From NCBI GenBank assembly GCA_965215945.1, contig CBDCFC010000046.1, forward strand, positions 124,001-188,000: a DNA stretch of 64,000 nucleotides. Reading direction: 5' to 3'. The stretch comes from JAHEKD01 sp965215945 (GTDB lineage: Bacteria > Pseudomonadota > Gammaproteobacteria > Arenicellales > JAHEKD01). The translations under genes and the position numbers were made by a program. Positions 47,826 to 55,758 of the stretch are shown here, piece after piece. Positions within the stretch are counted from its first letter, which is position 1. Every line of letters starts with the position of its first letter. The notes beneath the pieces were generated by a model. That model saw only the letters and a list, made by a program, of their open reading frames with translations, was not told the DNA's origin and made no database searches.

Positions 47826-48892
47826 GAACACTGGATATATACATCGCCAAGACCATTTTGATTTACACGCTGATTGCGTTTGGCGTATTACTGGGGTTAT
47901 TTACCTTTGTTAATTTTATTGACCAGCTTGCTGACCTGGGAGTGGGCAGTTACGACATTACCGATGTTATTCGCTATGTGATTTTAACTATTCCACGTTC
48001 AATTTATGAGTTATTCCCAATGATGGCATTGCTTGGTGCGATTTTAGGCCTTTCAGTTTTGGAACAGGATTCAGAAGTCATTGTTATGCGGGCCAGTGGT
48101 ATTTCAGTATACCAAATTGCTTTTTCGGTCTTGAAAGTTGGATTTGCTCTGGCACTGGTTGCGCTTTTAATCGGCGAGTTTGTCGCACCTAAAACCGAAA
48201 CCATGGCACAACGTACACGCACTGATGCGATGCAAAAACAAATAAAACAGCAAACTGCCACTGGGCTATGGGTCAGGGATAGTCGGGCGTTTGTTAATAT
48301 AGCTGAGGTTTTACCAGATCTAAGTTTGTTGAAAATTAAAGTTTTCGAGTTTGATAGCGATAATCGCCTGCGTTCCCTGGTCTACTCGGATGGAGCTAAA
48401 TATAGCTCGGGCAATACCTGGAACCTTGAAGGCGTAAAACAAACCTTATTCAACACCGATCAGATAGCGGAATCGGTACAGTCAAATCTGGCACAGTGGA
48501 CCAGTTTATTAACACCAGAGATATTATCTGTTTATTTAATACAGCCGGATCAGCTCTCAGCCCGTCATTTGCGTCAGTATATTTCTCATTTGGCATTTAA
48601 TAATCAGGACACTAGTACCTTTGAGTTGGCATTCTGGACCAAGGTTATGTTACCAATCTCAACGGTGCTGATGATGTTTATTGCCATTCCATTTGTATTT
48701 CACAGTGTGCGCTCGGCAGGATTGGGGCGCAGCTTGTTTATTGGTATTATGCTGGGGATTGTGTTTTACGTTATTAACCGAGGTTTTGGTTATGTCGTTC
48801 TCGTTTATGGGATTCCACCGTTTCTGGGTGCTATTACTCCCATCTGCATTTTCCTGTTGGTTGGATTAATTTTATTGCGTCGAGTTTCATGA
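47822..48892 (+). CDS. lptG: LPS export ABC transporter permease LptG
   Basis: Partner of LptF, 356 residues. MRTLDIYIAKTILIYTLIAFGVLLGLFTFVNFIDQLADLGVGSYDITDVIRYVILTIPRSIYELFPMMALLGAILGLSVLEQDSEVIVMRASGIS is the classic LptG N-terminus; a beta-jellyroll periplasmic region follows (QQTATGLWVRDSRAFVNIAEV), with TM helices at the C-terminus including GRSLFIGIMLGIVFYVINRGFGYVVLVYGIPPFLGAITP. The start overlaps the lptF stop (ATGA). Its stop codon overlaps the convergent RDD gene by six bases. Confidence 0.95.
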   Translation: MRTLDIYIAKTILIYTLIAFGVLLGLFTFVNFIDQLADLGVGSYDITDVIRYVILTIPRSIYELFPMMALLGAILGLSVLEQDSEVIVMRASGISVYQIAFSVLKVGFALALVALLIGEFVAPKTETMAQRTRTDAMQKQIKQQTATGLWVRDSRAFVNIAEVLPDLSLLKIKVFEFDSDNRLRSLVYSDGAKYSSGNTWNLEGVKQTLFNTDQIAESVQSNLAQWTSLLTPEILSVYLIQPDQLSARHLRQYISHLAFNNQDTSTFELAFWTKVMLPISTVLMMFIAIPFVFHSVRSAGLGRSLFIGIMLGIVFYVINRGFGYVVLVYGIPPFLGAITPICIFLLVGLILLRRVS

Positions 48893-49345
48893 TCTGTTTT
48901 TTTGTTTCTCCAAAATTATCATTTTGCTGCCGGAGTATAAGTCATGCAGTGTCATGTTTTTAGGATGAAAAAGACACCAGATGAGTCCAATACCTGCCAT
49001 TCCAAGACTTAAGGCTGCCAGTAAATATCGTTTCAATGCCAATCCCCAGTTTAAGTCTTTACCGTCATTACTGATAACTTTAATTCTCCAGGCTCGCATG
49101 CCTAAAGTCTGGCCACGGTGAGTCCAGAACCAACCGAAAAAAATAAACAAAACAATCAGAAAATAAACTCGTGACAGCCATTTACCTGTGGTTGATAATC
49201 TAAAAGCTTCTGACAATATTGGTAAGGGCATGAAGCTGATTAACACCACACCCATAAGCAAGATCGAGTCATAGAGCATGGCTGCACAACGACGAAAAAA
49301 GCCCGGATGTAAGTGCTCAGTTTTTTCTGATGTATTTATAGTCAA
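48887..49345 (-). CDS. RDD-family membrane protein
   Basis: A 152-residue protein with the RDD signature: HPGFFRRCAAMLYDSILLMGVVLISF (the Arg-Asp), FGWFWTHRGQTLGMRAWRIKVISNDG, and a C-terminal helix pair (LKRYLLAALSLGMAGIGLIWCLFHPKNMTLHDLYSGSKMIIL). Three transmembrane segments are apparent. RDD proteins are found beside LPS and Na+/H+ transport genes; function is largely unknown. It lies tail-to-tail with lptG. Confidence 0.88.
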   Translation of the reverse strand: MTINTSEKTEHLHPGFFRRCAAMLYDSILLMGVVLISFMPLPILSEAFRLSTTGKWLSRVYFLIVLFIFFGWFWTHRGQTLGMRAWRIKVISNDGKDLNWGLALKRYLLAALSLGMAGIGLIWCLFHPKNMTLHDLYSGSKMIILEKQKNRS

Positions 49346-49475
49346 TGACTTAGGTATGGTTTGTTAATTCAATTTGGCAGGATTTTATGTCATTTAGCAG
49401 TTCTTTAGAAAGAGTTTTACACAGGCTCAAAACATGTCTGGATTTTTTTAAATTTAGAGGAATTATTTCAACTTT

Positions 49476-49497
49476 GTTACAAATAATGTATTGTAAC
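49476..49497. promoter_or_regulatory. Inverted repeat GTTACAA-N8-TTGTAAC
   Basis: A perfect 7-bp inverted repeat with 8-bp centre (22 bp overall) in the AT-rich gap between the RDD and ypfJ-like genes. It has operator-like spacing for a dimeric regulator. No regulator is assigned. Confidence 0.4.
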
Positions 49498-49604
49498 TTA
49501 TTGTTATTAAAAGGATAATGATAAATTGCTTAAAAAATAGGCAAGTTTTAAAATTACTACACTGTATAGCAGAAAGGTTTAATCTGAAATAGTTATTAAC
49601 ATAG

Positions 49605-49627
49605 TTATCCACAGATTTTGTGGATAA
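49605..49627. other. Back-to-back consensus DnaA boxes
   Basis: TTATCCACA (49605-49613) and its exact inverse TGTGGATAA (49619-49627) are separated by five bases. Both fit the strict DnaA box. Flanking DNA from about 49430 to 49740 is AT-rich with imperfect related sequences (TTATTAACA at 49594). No gene lies in 49346-49743, so this may be a secondary DnaA-binding locus or origin-like element; no other consensus box was noticed beside it. Confidence 0.6.
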
Positions 49628-49743
49628 AAATGGTCACTATAATTAACATTATTTTCTATCAACATTTACAAATGCCTGATTCACAAAATTTTTGTTGACA
49701 AGGTACAATATGGATCATGATTAATAACAGAGATTTTTAAGTT

Positions 49744-50595
49744 ATGCGTTGGCGTAAAGGTAGACGTAGTTCGAATATTGAGGACAGACGAGGCGCTCGT
49801 ATGTCCCGCGGCGTTAAAGTGGGTGGCGGTCTGGCGATTGCCGGTGCCCTGGCGGCATTGTTGTTCGGCAATGACGCGAGGCCACTGATCAACATTATTG
49901 GTAATAAAATATTGGGAGGTTCGCAAACTCAGCAGCAAACTATTCCCCAATCTCCGCAAGATGATACTGCGGCCGATTTTGTTTCGGTTATTTTGGCAGA
50001 TACAGAGGATGTCTGGGGGCCGATCTTTAAAGAAAATGGTGGCCAATACAAACCGCCCAAACTAGTTTTATTTAATGGTATGGTGCAATCTGCCTGTGGC
50101 GTTAATTCGGCGCAAGCCGGCCCATTTTATTGTCCGGGTGATCATCAGGCTTATCTGGATTTAGGATTTTTGAATGAATTGCAACGTTTAGGTGCCAAGG
50201 GTGATTTTGCCGTGGCCTACGTAATAGCTCATGAAATTGGGCATCACGTGCAGAATTTGACGGGTACGATGGACAAGCTTCGTCATGTGCAAATGCGATC
50301 TAATAAAACTCAGGGTAATGCGCTGCAAGTTATGGCAGAGTTGCAGGCTGATTGTTATGCTGGTGTATGGGCACATCATGCGCATAAAAACCGCAAAGTT
50401 TTAGAGGCAGGTGATATTGAAGAGGGGATTAATGCGGCTGCAGCCATTGGCGATGATGCATTGACAAAGGGTAGAGTGCACCCCGATTCATTCACTCATG
50501 GTACTTCAAAACAGCGGATGGAATGGTTGCAACGAGGCCTGAAAACAGGTGATATTAATCAGTGTGATACATTTACTGCTATGGGAGCTGGATAG
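49744..50595 (+). CDS. ypfJ: YpfJ-family neutral zinc metallopeptidase
   Basis: A 283-residue protein beginning MRWRKGRRSSNIEDRRGARM, the YpfJ basic N-terminus, then a hydrophobic segment (GGLAIAGALAALLFGN) and the metalloprotease domain with the zinc site AYVIAHEIGHHVQNLTG (HExxH at about residue 161) and the third-ligand block VMAELQADCYAGVWAHHAHK. Function is unknown beyond predicted zinc peptidase. A strong terminator follows 37 bases after the stop. Confidence 0.92.
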   Translation: MRWRKGRRSSNIEDRRGARMSRGVKVGGGLAIAGALAALLFGNDARPLINIIGNKILGGSQTQQQTIPQSPQDDTAADFVSVILADTEDVWGPIFKENGGQYKPPKLVLFNGMVQSACGVNSAQAGPFYCPGDHQAYLDLGFLNELQRLGAKGDFAVAYVIAHEIGHHVQNLTGTMDKLRHVQMRSNKTQGNALQVMAELQADCYAGVWAHHAHKNRKVLEAGDIEEGINAAAAIGDDALTKGRVHPDSFTHGTSKQRMEWLQRGLKTGDINQCDTFTAMGAG

Positions 50596-50632
50596 GGCGG
50601 ATAGTACAAACGTAGTCAAATCAGATTTCTCA

Positions 50633-50672
50633 AACCCTCTTTACAGTAATACTGTAAAGAGGGTTGTTTTTT
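50633..50672 (+). terminator. Rho-independent terminator after ypfJ
   Basis: AACCCTCTTTACAGT (50633-50647) pairs with ACTGTAAAGAGGGTT (50651-50665), a 15-bp perfect stem, with the loop AAT and a trailing GTTTTTTG U-tract. Confidence 0.92.
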
Positions 50673-50776
50673 GTCTTTCCATATTCAGCTGACAGTCGGT
50701 TTCACTTAACCTTTTATTCATGGCTTACGTGATTTAATGGTTGCGTAAACATTTAAGACTTTAAAGGAGTCTAGCC

Positions 50777-51229
50777 ATGAAAAAATTAGTCGTAATCGCT
50801 TTAACACTTTTACTGACTGCTTGTGCGGTTAACCAACGAGGACAGCTAGTGCCGGATACTCGGGCATTCAATAAGGGTACATTTATACCTTTAGCCAGCG
50901 GTTTATTAGGATCACTCGCTTGTTATGAATTATTCAAAGATCATGGCAGTAAAGAAGGTTGGACGGCTGCTTGTGGTGTAGGTGGTTACTTACTGGCTCG
51001 AACCTACACTCAGGAATCAAGCCGAATTTTAGAGCATAATCGGATTGGGCAAAGCAGCAGCTGGTCAGACCCTGATGGACGCCATTATTCAATGACCCCC
51101 ACCGATACCTATTACAGCGGCTCAACACCTTGCCGTACTTATCGAAGTACGGTTGAAATAGATGGCCGGACAGAAATACTGACAGGCAGGGCTTGTCGAC
51201 AAGGCGATGGAACCTGGCGTGCGATCTAG
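50777..51229 (+). CDS. Lipoprotein with glycine-zipper-like (17-kDa antigen type) region
   Basis: A 150-residue protein with a lipobox (ALTLLLTACAVNQRG, Cys16 lipidated). The middle GLLGSLACYELFKDHGSKEGWTAACGVGGYLLARTYTQE recalls the short hydrophobic helices of 17-kDa surface-antigen/glycine-zipper lipoproteins, and the C-terminal TPCRTYRSTVEIDGRTEILTGRACRQGDGTWRAI is the RT0821-like closing segment of these proteins. Outer-membrane localisation is likely. It has a strong ribosome-binding site (AAAGGAG) and a terminator after it; it appears monocistronic. Confidence 0.85.
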   Translation: MKKLVVIALTLLLTACAVNQRGQLVPDTRAFNKGTFIPLASGLLGSLACYELFKDHGSKEGWTAACGVGGYLLARTYTQESSRILEHNRIGQSSSWSDPDGRHYSMTPTDTYYSGSTPCRTYRSTVEIDGRTEILTGRACRQGDGTWRAI

Positions 51230-51253
51230 CGGCTACTAGCTTTTAGTTAACTA

Positions 51254-51288
51254 AACCGGGCTCTGTTTTAATCAGGGTCCGGTTTTTT
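51254..51288 (+). terminator. Rho-independent terminator after the lipoprotein gene
   Basis: AACCGGG-CTCTG pairs with CAGGG-TCCGGTT (51254-51282) with TTTTTTT following. The gap 51230-51550 otherwise contains the dctP promoter region, in which TTGACG near 51410 may be a -35 box; no convincing -10 is seen. Confidence 0.85.
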
Positions 51289-51550
51289 TATGTAATTTAA
51301 GCACGTGTATTTAACCAATGCTTGAGCCATACTCTGCATTTTTTCTTGTCGTTATCAATAATTGTAATTGCTAAGTGATACTTATGCTTGGTCTGTAAAT
51401 TTTGTGTTCGTTGACGACAAGTGGTAATCTATCTGCGTTTTTAAAAAATTGAGAATTCATCCGACCAAGTAATCAGACAAGATCATTTTAAAAGTCGTGG
51501 TTATTTGATTGGATTCTAATGTTATTTAGTTTTAGTTAAGGAGATAAACA

Positions 51551-52552
51551 GTGAAAAAAACACTTGTATTAATGGCGGCTGTCGCTGCTTTAACAGTCAA
51601 CACGGGAATTGCTCAGGCAAGTTGTGAGGATGGCGAATTAGTTATTAAATTCAGCCACGTGACCAATACTGATAAGCATCCTAAAGGAATCGCGGCTTCA
51701 CTTTTGGAAAAGCGCGTCAATGAAGAGATGAATGGCAAAGCCTGTATGGAGGTTTTTCCCAATTCCAGTCTCTATGATGATGATAAAGTGCTTGAAGCAC
51801 TACTGAACGGTGATGTGCAGCTGGCAGCACCTTCATTATCTAAATTTGAGGAATACACCAAGAAATATCGCGTTTTCGATTTGCCGTTCTTGTTCAAGGA
51901 CATAGATGCAGTTGATCGTTTTCAGAATTCAGAAACAGGACAAGCCCTGAAAGATGCGATGCAAAGGCGTGGCTTACAAGGTTTGCAGTTTTGGCACAAT
52001 GGTATGAAACAGCTTTCAGCCAACAAGCCGCTGATTTCTCCAGAAGATGCAAAAGGCTTAAAATTCCGAGTCCAGGCGTCTGACGTTTTGGTTGCACAAT
52101 TTGAACAACTTGGCGCGAATCCGCAAAAAATGTCTTTTAAGGAAGTTTACGGCGGTTTGCAGACCAAGGTTATCGACGGGCAGGAGAACACCTGGTCGAA
52201 TATTTACGGCAAGAAGTTCTTTGAAGTTCAAGATGGCGTGACCGAGAGCAATCACGGTATTATTGATTACCTGGTTGTGACCTCAACCGAATGGTGGGAA
52301 GGGCTTGATGCGGAAATCAAAGAGCAATTTTCACAAATTCTTGCTGAAGTTACCGAAGAGCGTAATGCGGCGTCAACAGCTGTCAATGAAGATAATAAAC
52401 AGTCGATTATTGACGCAGATGGTGAAGTACGCACGCTGACTGATGAACAACGTGCAGCATGGGTAGAAGCGCTTAAACCTGTCTGGGAACAGTTTGAGGG
52501 TGATATTGGTGCCGAGATTATTGAAGCTGCGGTAGCATCAAACGAAGGTTGA
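51551..52552 (+). CDS. dctP: TRAP transporter substrate-binding protein (DctP type)
   Basis: Periplasmic receptor of a tripartite ATP-independent transporter, 333 residues, with signal peptide MKKTLVLMAAVAALTVNTGIAQA. Fold-specific blocks: LVIKFSHVTNTDKHPKGIAASLLEKRVNEE, FPNSSLYDDDKVLEALLNGDVQLAAPSLSKFEEY, PLISPEDAKGLKFRVQASDVLVAQFEQLGANPQKMSFKEVYGGLQTKVIDGQENTWSNIYGKKFFEVQ, with the conserved Arg that binds the substrate carboxylate. C4-dicarboxylates are the family's classic substrates, but others are common. Start is GTG with AAGGAG upstream. Confidence 0.94.
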   Translation: MKKTLVLMAAVAALTVNTGIAQASCEDGELVIKFSHVTNTDKHPKGIAASLLEKRVNEEMNGKACMEVFPNSSLYDDDKVLEALLNGDVQLAAPSLSKFEEYTKKYRVFDLPFLFKDIDAVDRFQNSETGQALKDAMQRRGLQGLQFWHNGMKQLSANKPLISPEDAKGLKFRVQASDVLVAQFEQLGANPQKMSFKEVYGGLQTKVIDGQENTWSNIYGKKFFEVQDGVTESNHGIIDYLVVTSTEWWEGLDAEIKEQFSQILAEVTEERNAASTAVNEDNKQSIIDADGEVRTLTDEQRAAWVEALKPVWEQFEGDIGAEIIEAAVASNEG

Positions 52553-52568
52553 TTAAAACGTAACAATA

Positions 52569-52594
52569 GGCCGGCTGGAGATGTCCAGCCGGCC
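52569..52594. terminator. Strong hairpin between dctP and dctQ
   Basis: GGCCGGCTGGA (52569-52579), loop GATG, and TCCAGCCGGCC (52584-52594) form a perfect 11-bp GC-rich stem 16 bases after dctP. Such intercistronic hairpins protect or attenuate mRNA so the receptor is made in excess over the permease. Confidence 0.75.
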
Positions 52595-52616
52595 TTAAGC
52601 GCATAGAAGGAGTAAC

Positions 52617-53240
52617 GTGTCTGAAAAAAATAGCTGGAGTTCAGCAACTGATAAATTAGAGGAGAATTTAATTGCCTTATTGATGGGCTTAATGACGGTG
52701 ATCACTTTTGCCAACGTTGTTGCCCGTTATGTCTTTAACAGTAATATTCTTTGGGCACTTGAGGTCACTGTTTTTTTATTTGCCTGGCTGGTGTTGTTGG
52801 GTGTGTCCTATGGTGTCAAAAAATCGATTCACCTTGGCGTTGATGTGTTATTGAACATAGCGCCGCCACCTATCCGTCGCATTATGACCATTGTTGCTGT
52901 TTTGGCCTGCCTGTTATTTAGTTTGTTATTACTAAAGGGTAGCTGGGATTATTGGTCGCCGTTTATTGGCAAGCGAGCTTTTCTAGAAACCGAAGACGTG
53001 CCAATGCCAGATTTTCTGCAGTTTCTATCGACATGGTTAAATGAGGGGGAGCGCTATGAAAAAATTCCACGTTTTATTCCATATTTTGCGTTACCACTGG
53101 GGATCGCGTTGTTAACGCTGCGTTATCTGCAATTGACCTGGCGAGTGATTAAAGGTGAAGCAGATTTACTTATTGCCAGCCATGAAGTCGAGGATGAGGT
53201 GATCGACGTCGACACTGATCAAAAGCAAGCCGGTAATTAG
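52617..53240 (+). CDS. dctQ: TRAP transporter small permease (DctQ)
   Basis: A 207-residue four-helix membrane subunit. Visible helices are IALLMGLMTVITFANVVARYVF, ILWALEVTVFLFAWLVLLGVSYGV, RIMTIVAVLACLLFSLLLLKG and IPYFALPLGIALLTLRYLQL; the YVFNSNILWALEVTVFLFAWLVLLG block with ...VARYVF is the DctQ hallmark. It couples DctP to DctM. Translation starts at GTG 52617. The acidic C-terminal tail (EVEDEVIDVDTDQKQ) is cytoplasmic. Confidence 0.94.
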   Translation: MSEKNSWSSATDKLEENLIALLMGLMTVITFANVVARYVFNSNILWALEVTVFLFAWLVLLGVSYGVKKSIHLGVDVLLNIAPPPIRRIMTIVAVLACLLFSLLLLKGSWDYWSPFIGKRAFLETEDVPMPDFLQFLSTWLNEGERYEKIPRFIPYFALPLGIALLTLRYLQLTWRVIKGEADLLIASHEVEDEVIDVDTDQKQAGN

Positions 53241-53242
53241 AA

Positions 53243-54607
53243 ATGGTTGTATTAATTCTGTTTCTTCTGGTTGTTGGACTACTGCTAATCGGCGTACCGA
53301 TTGCCGTAGCATTAGGTTTATCGAGTATTCTGTTTTTGACCGTTTATTCTGACGGTTCGTTAAGCTCAATTGCGCAAACGCTGTTTTCAGCTTTTCATGG
53401 TCATTACACCTTGCTGGCTATCCCGTTTTTTATTCTCGCTTCCGTTTTTATGTCAACCGGAGGCGTGGCTAACCGGATTATCCGTTTCGCCATCGCTGTG
53501 GTTGGTCACCTTAAGGGCGGTCTGGCTATTGCCTCGGTGTTTGCCTGCATGATGTTTGCTGCCTTATCCGGTTCATCACCGGCCACTGTGGTGGCAATCG
53601 GTACGATAGTTATTGCCGCCATGAAACAGGTTGGGTATACAAAAGACTTTGCAGCCGGAGTGATTTGTAATGCAGGAACTTTGGGAATTTTAATACCACC
53701 TTCGATTGTAATGGTGGTTTATGCTGCGGCCACGGATGTTTCAGTCGGGCGAATGTTCTTAGCCGGTGTTTTACCTGGTCTGATTGCCGGATTAATGCTG
53801 ATGATTGGCATATATGTGGCGGCCAGAATAAAAGACTTGCCTGCCCAGCCCTGGGCTGGATGGACGGAGATATTTGAATCAGCACGTGACGCAATTTGGG
53901 GTTTGCTGTTAATCGTCATCATTTTGGGCGGCATCTATGGCGGAATTTTTACACCCACAGAAGCTGCAGCTGTTGCCTCTGTTTATGCATTCTTTGTCGC
54001 TAATTTTATTTACAAGGATATGGGACCGCTGGCTGCACATAATAATGAAACTGGAAATGTGATATGGCGGTGTATTACAGTGCTATGGCATAAAGATACT
54101 CGCAAAGCCTTATTTGAGGCCGGTAAATTAACCATCATGCTGATGTTTATTATCGCCAATGCACTAATTTTGAAACACGTGTTAACCGAGGAACGAATCC
54201 CGCAAGCCATTACGGAAGCCATGTTATCAGCCGGATTTGGCCCGATTATGTTCCTGGTGGTGGTTAATGTGATTTTGTTAATTGGTGGTCAGTTTATGGA
54301 GCCATCGGGGTTGTTAGTCATTGTGGCGCCATTAGTGTTTCCCATTGCTATCGCATTGGGGATCGATCCTATACATCTGGGTATTATCATGGTGGTAAAT
54401 ATGGAAATTGGCATGATTACGCCGCCAGTTGGATTAAATTTGTTCGTTACAGCCGGTGTGGCAGGGATGTCTGTGCTGAACGTTGTAAAAGCGGCATTAC
54501 CATGGCTTGGAATTATGTTTATCTTCTTGATTTTAGTGACATATGTACCCTGGATTTCAACCTGGTTACCAACCTTGATGATGGGACCTGAAATCATCAC
54601 TAATTGA
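53243..54607 (+). CDS. dctM: TRAP transporter large permease (DctM)
   Basis: A 454-residue twelve-helix subunit driving Na+-coupled uptake. Signature blocks are FHGHYTLLAIPFFILASVFMSTGGVANRIIRF, ALSGSSPATVVAIGTIVIAAMKQVGYTKDFAAGVICNAGTLGILIPPSIVMVVYAAATDVSVGRMFLAGVLPG, and GIIMVVNMEIGMITPPVGLNLFV. Its start is two bases after the dctQ stop. With dctP and dctQ the transporter is complete. Adjacent genes do not reveal the substrate. Confidence 0.95.
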   Translation: MVVLILFLLVVGLLLIGVPIAVALGLSSILFLTVYSDGSLSSIAQTLFSAFHGHYTLLAIPFFILASVFMSTGGVANRIIRFAIAVVGHLKGGLAIASVFACMMFAALSGSSPATVVAIGTIVIAAMKQVGYTKDFAAGVICNAGTLGILIPPSIVMVVYAAATDVSVGRMFLAGVLPGLIAGLMLMIGIYVAARIKDLPAQPWAGWTEIFESARDAIWGLLLIVIILGGIYGGIFTPTEAAAVASVYAFFVANFIYKDMGPLAAHNNETGNVIWRCITVLWHKDTRKALFEAGKLTIMLMFIIANALILKHVLTEERIPQAITEAMLSAGFGPIMFLVVVNVILLIGGQFMEPSGLLVIVAPLVFPIAIALGIDPIHLGIIMVVNMEIGMITPPVGLNLFVTAGVAGMSVLNVVKAALPWLGIMFIFLILVTYVPWISTWLPTLMMGPEIITN

Positions 54608-54836
54608 ACAAATTAGAGCTTCAGCGATGGATTTTCGCTGTGCCATAACTTAATGAAATCTGGTGCCGAATGATATATACTATCTCTTCTGCTTGTGGGA
54701 GAGGAGTACGGTAGTTAAAAAACTCTGATCAGTTTTCGCTGGAAAATAATAATAAGAGCGATTACTTGCTGATTCATGGGTTTAGTCTGCATAAGGCAGG
54801 TTGCCAAATTGTAATTTAGCGGGGGTAGTCGTTAAA

Positions 54837-55751
54837 ATGATTAGAACTAGTCGGTCCAATAATACGGTATCAATACCGAAAAGTGTTCTGTCAGTAAAAA
54901 TTTTTTCCATCTTACTTGTTGGTTTGCTAGTAGCAGGAACAGTTCCGGTTACGCATTCATATCCTAGTGCGAAAGCCGATTTCAATAACATCTGGTTAGC
55001 TGCAAAAGAATTTTGGGATTCGCTGCAATTCTTTAAATCGCAACAACAAATCGACCGTGATCAAGTAGCGGAGGAAACTTTTGTCTCCACAAAAGACGAT
55101 ATGATGACTGAAGTCTTGAATCAAGGCTTGGAAAAACTAAAAAAGCATCCCGAATGTCGTTCAATCTATGTTTCAGAATATTTACCAACGTTTAATTCAC
55201 ATGTTATTGAGAAATGTGAAAAAGCGATTAAACAACACGAACAAAAGCATTTATTTGACACCTACATCAAGCAATTGTGTTCAAACGTCACTGAATCTTC
55301 TTTAGCCCGCCAGCAAATCGGCGAAATTCAACTTCGATTGCGAAAATATTCACTGACATTTCCACAATCTAATATAAAAATAGCCGAGTCTGACATCGAT
55401 GGCATATATGGCACTAAAACCTGTGAAACAGTTGCCAGCTATCAAATTATCTCTCAATTTGATTCAATTAATGGTATAGCAGATCAGCACTTATACAATG
55501 ACTTGGTAGCGGCTATTCCTTTAAGTGAGACTGAACTTGCAAGTCTAAATTGGAAAGCAAAGAAAAAACGTGCGCTTGCAGCTAAAAAAGAAAAAGCGTC
55601 AACAAAAGTCGCCGCGGCTGAACCAAATTATGAACTTCCCACAAACCCGTTCAAGCGAATCGCTTTTTGCATACGCAATAGTCACATTAAGCAATGCAAA
55701 TATTCAGCGCGAGGTATTGAAATTGCCAAAGCAGATATCAATCACAAATAA
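54837..55751 (+). CDS. Exported protein with HExxH-like motif and peptidoglycan-binding-like domain
   Basis: Predicted 304-residue protein when started at ATG 54837 (MIRTSRSNNTVSIPKSV); a TTG at 54801 would add twelve residues. A hydrophobic segment (VKIFSILLVGLLVAGTVPVTHS) follows the basic N-terminus. The mid-part has CEKAIKQHEQKHLFDTYIKQLC, with H134-E135-H138 resembling the HExxH motif of the DUF922-like gene at 24529. Then DIDGIYGTKTCETVASYQIISQFDSINGIADQHLYNDL resembles a PG_binding_1 repeat (DGxYGxxTxxAVxxFQ). The C-terminus is basic. Role in cell-wall turnover is plausible, not shown. Confidence 0.7.
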   Translation: MIRTSRSNNTVSIPKSVLSVKIFSILLVGLLVAGTVPVTHSYPSAKADFNNIWLAAKEFWDSLQFFKSQQQIDRDQVAEETFVSTKDDMMTEVLNQGLEKLKKHPECRSIYVSEYLPTFNSHVIEKCEKAIKQHEQKHLFDTYIKQLCSNVTESSLARQQIGEIQLRLRKYSLTFPQSNIKIAESDIDGIYGTKTCETVASYQIISQFDSINGIADQHLYNDLVAAIPLSETELASLNWKAKKKRALAAKKEKASTKVAAAEPNYELPTNPFKRIAFCIRNSHIKQCKYSARGIEIAKADINHK

Positions 55752-55758
55752 TTAGATT

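Noticed and set aside
49430..49740. Chromosomal replication origin (oriC)
   Set aside because: Only two strict DnaA boxes, no cluster and no dnaA, dnaN or mnmG neighbour; kept as a DnaA-binding locus instead.
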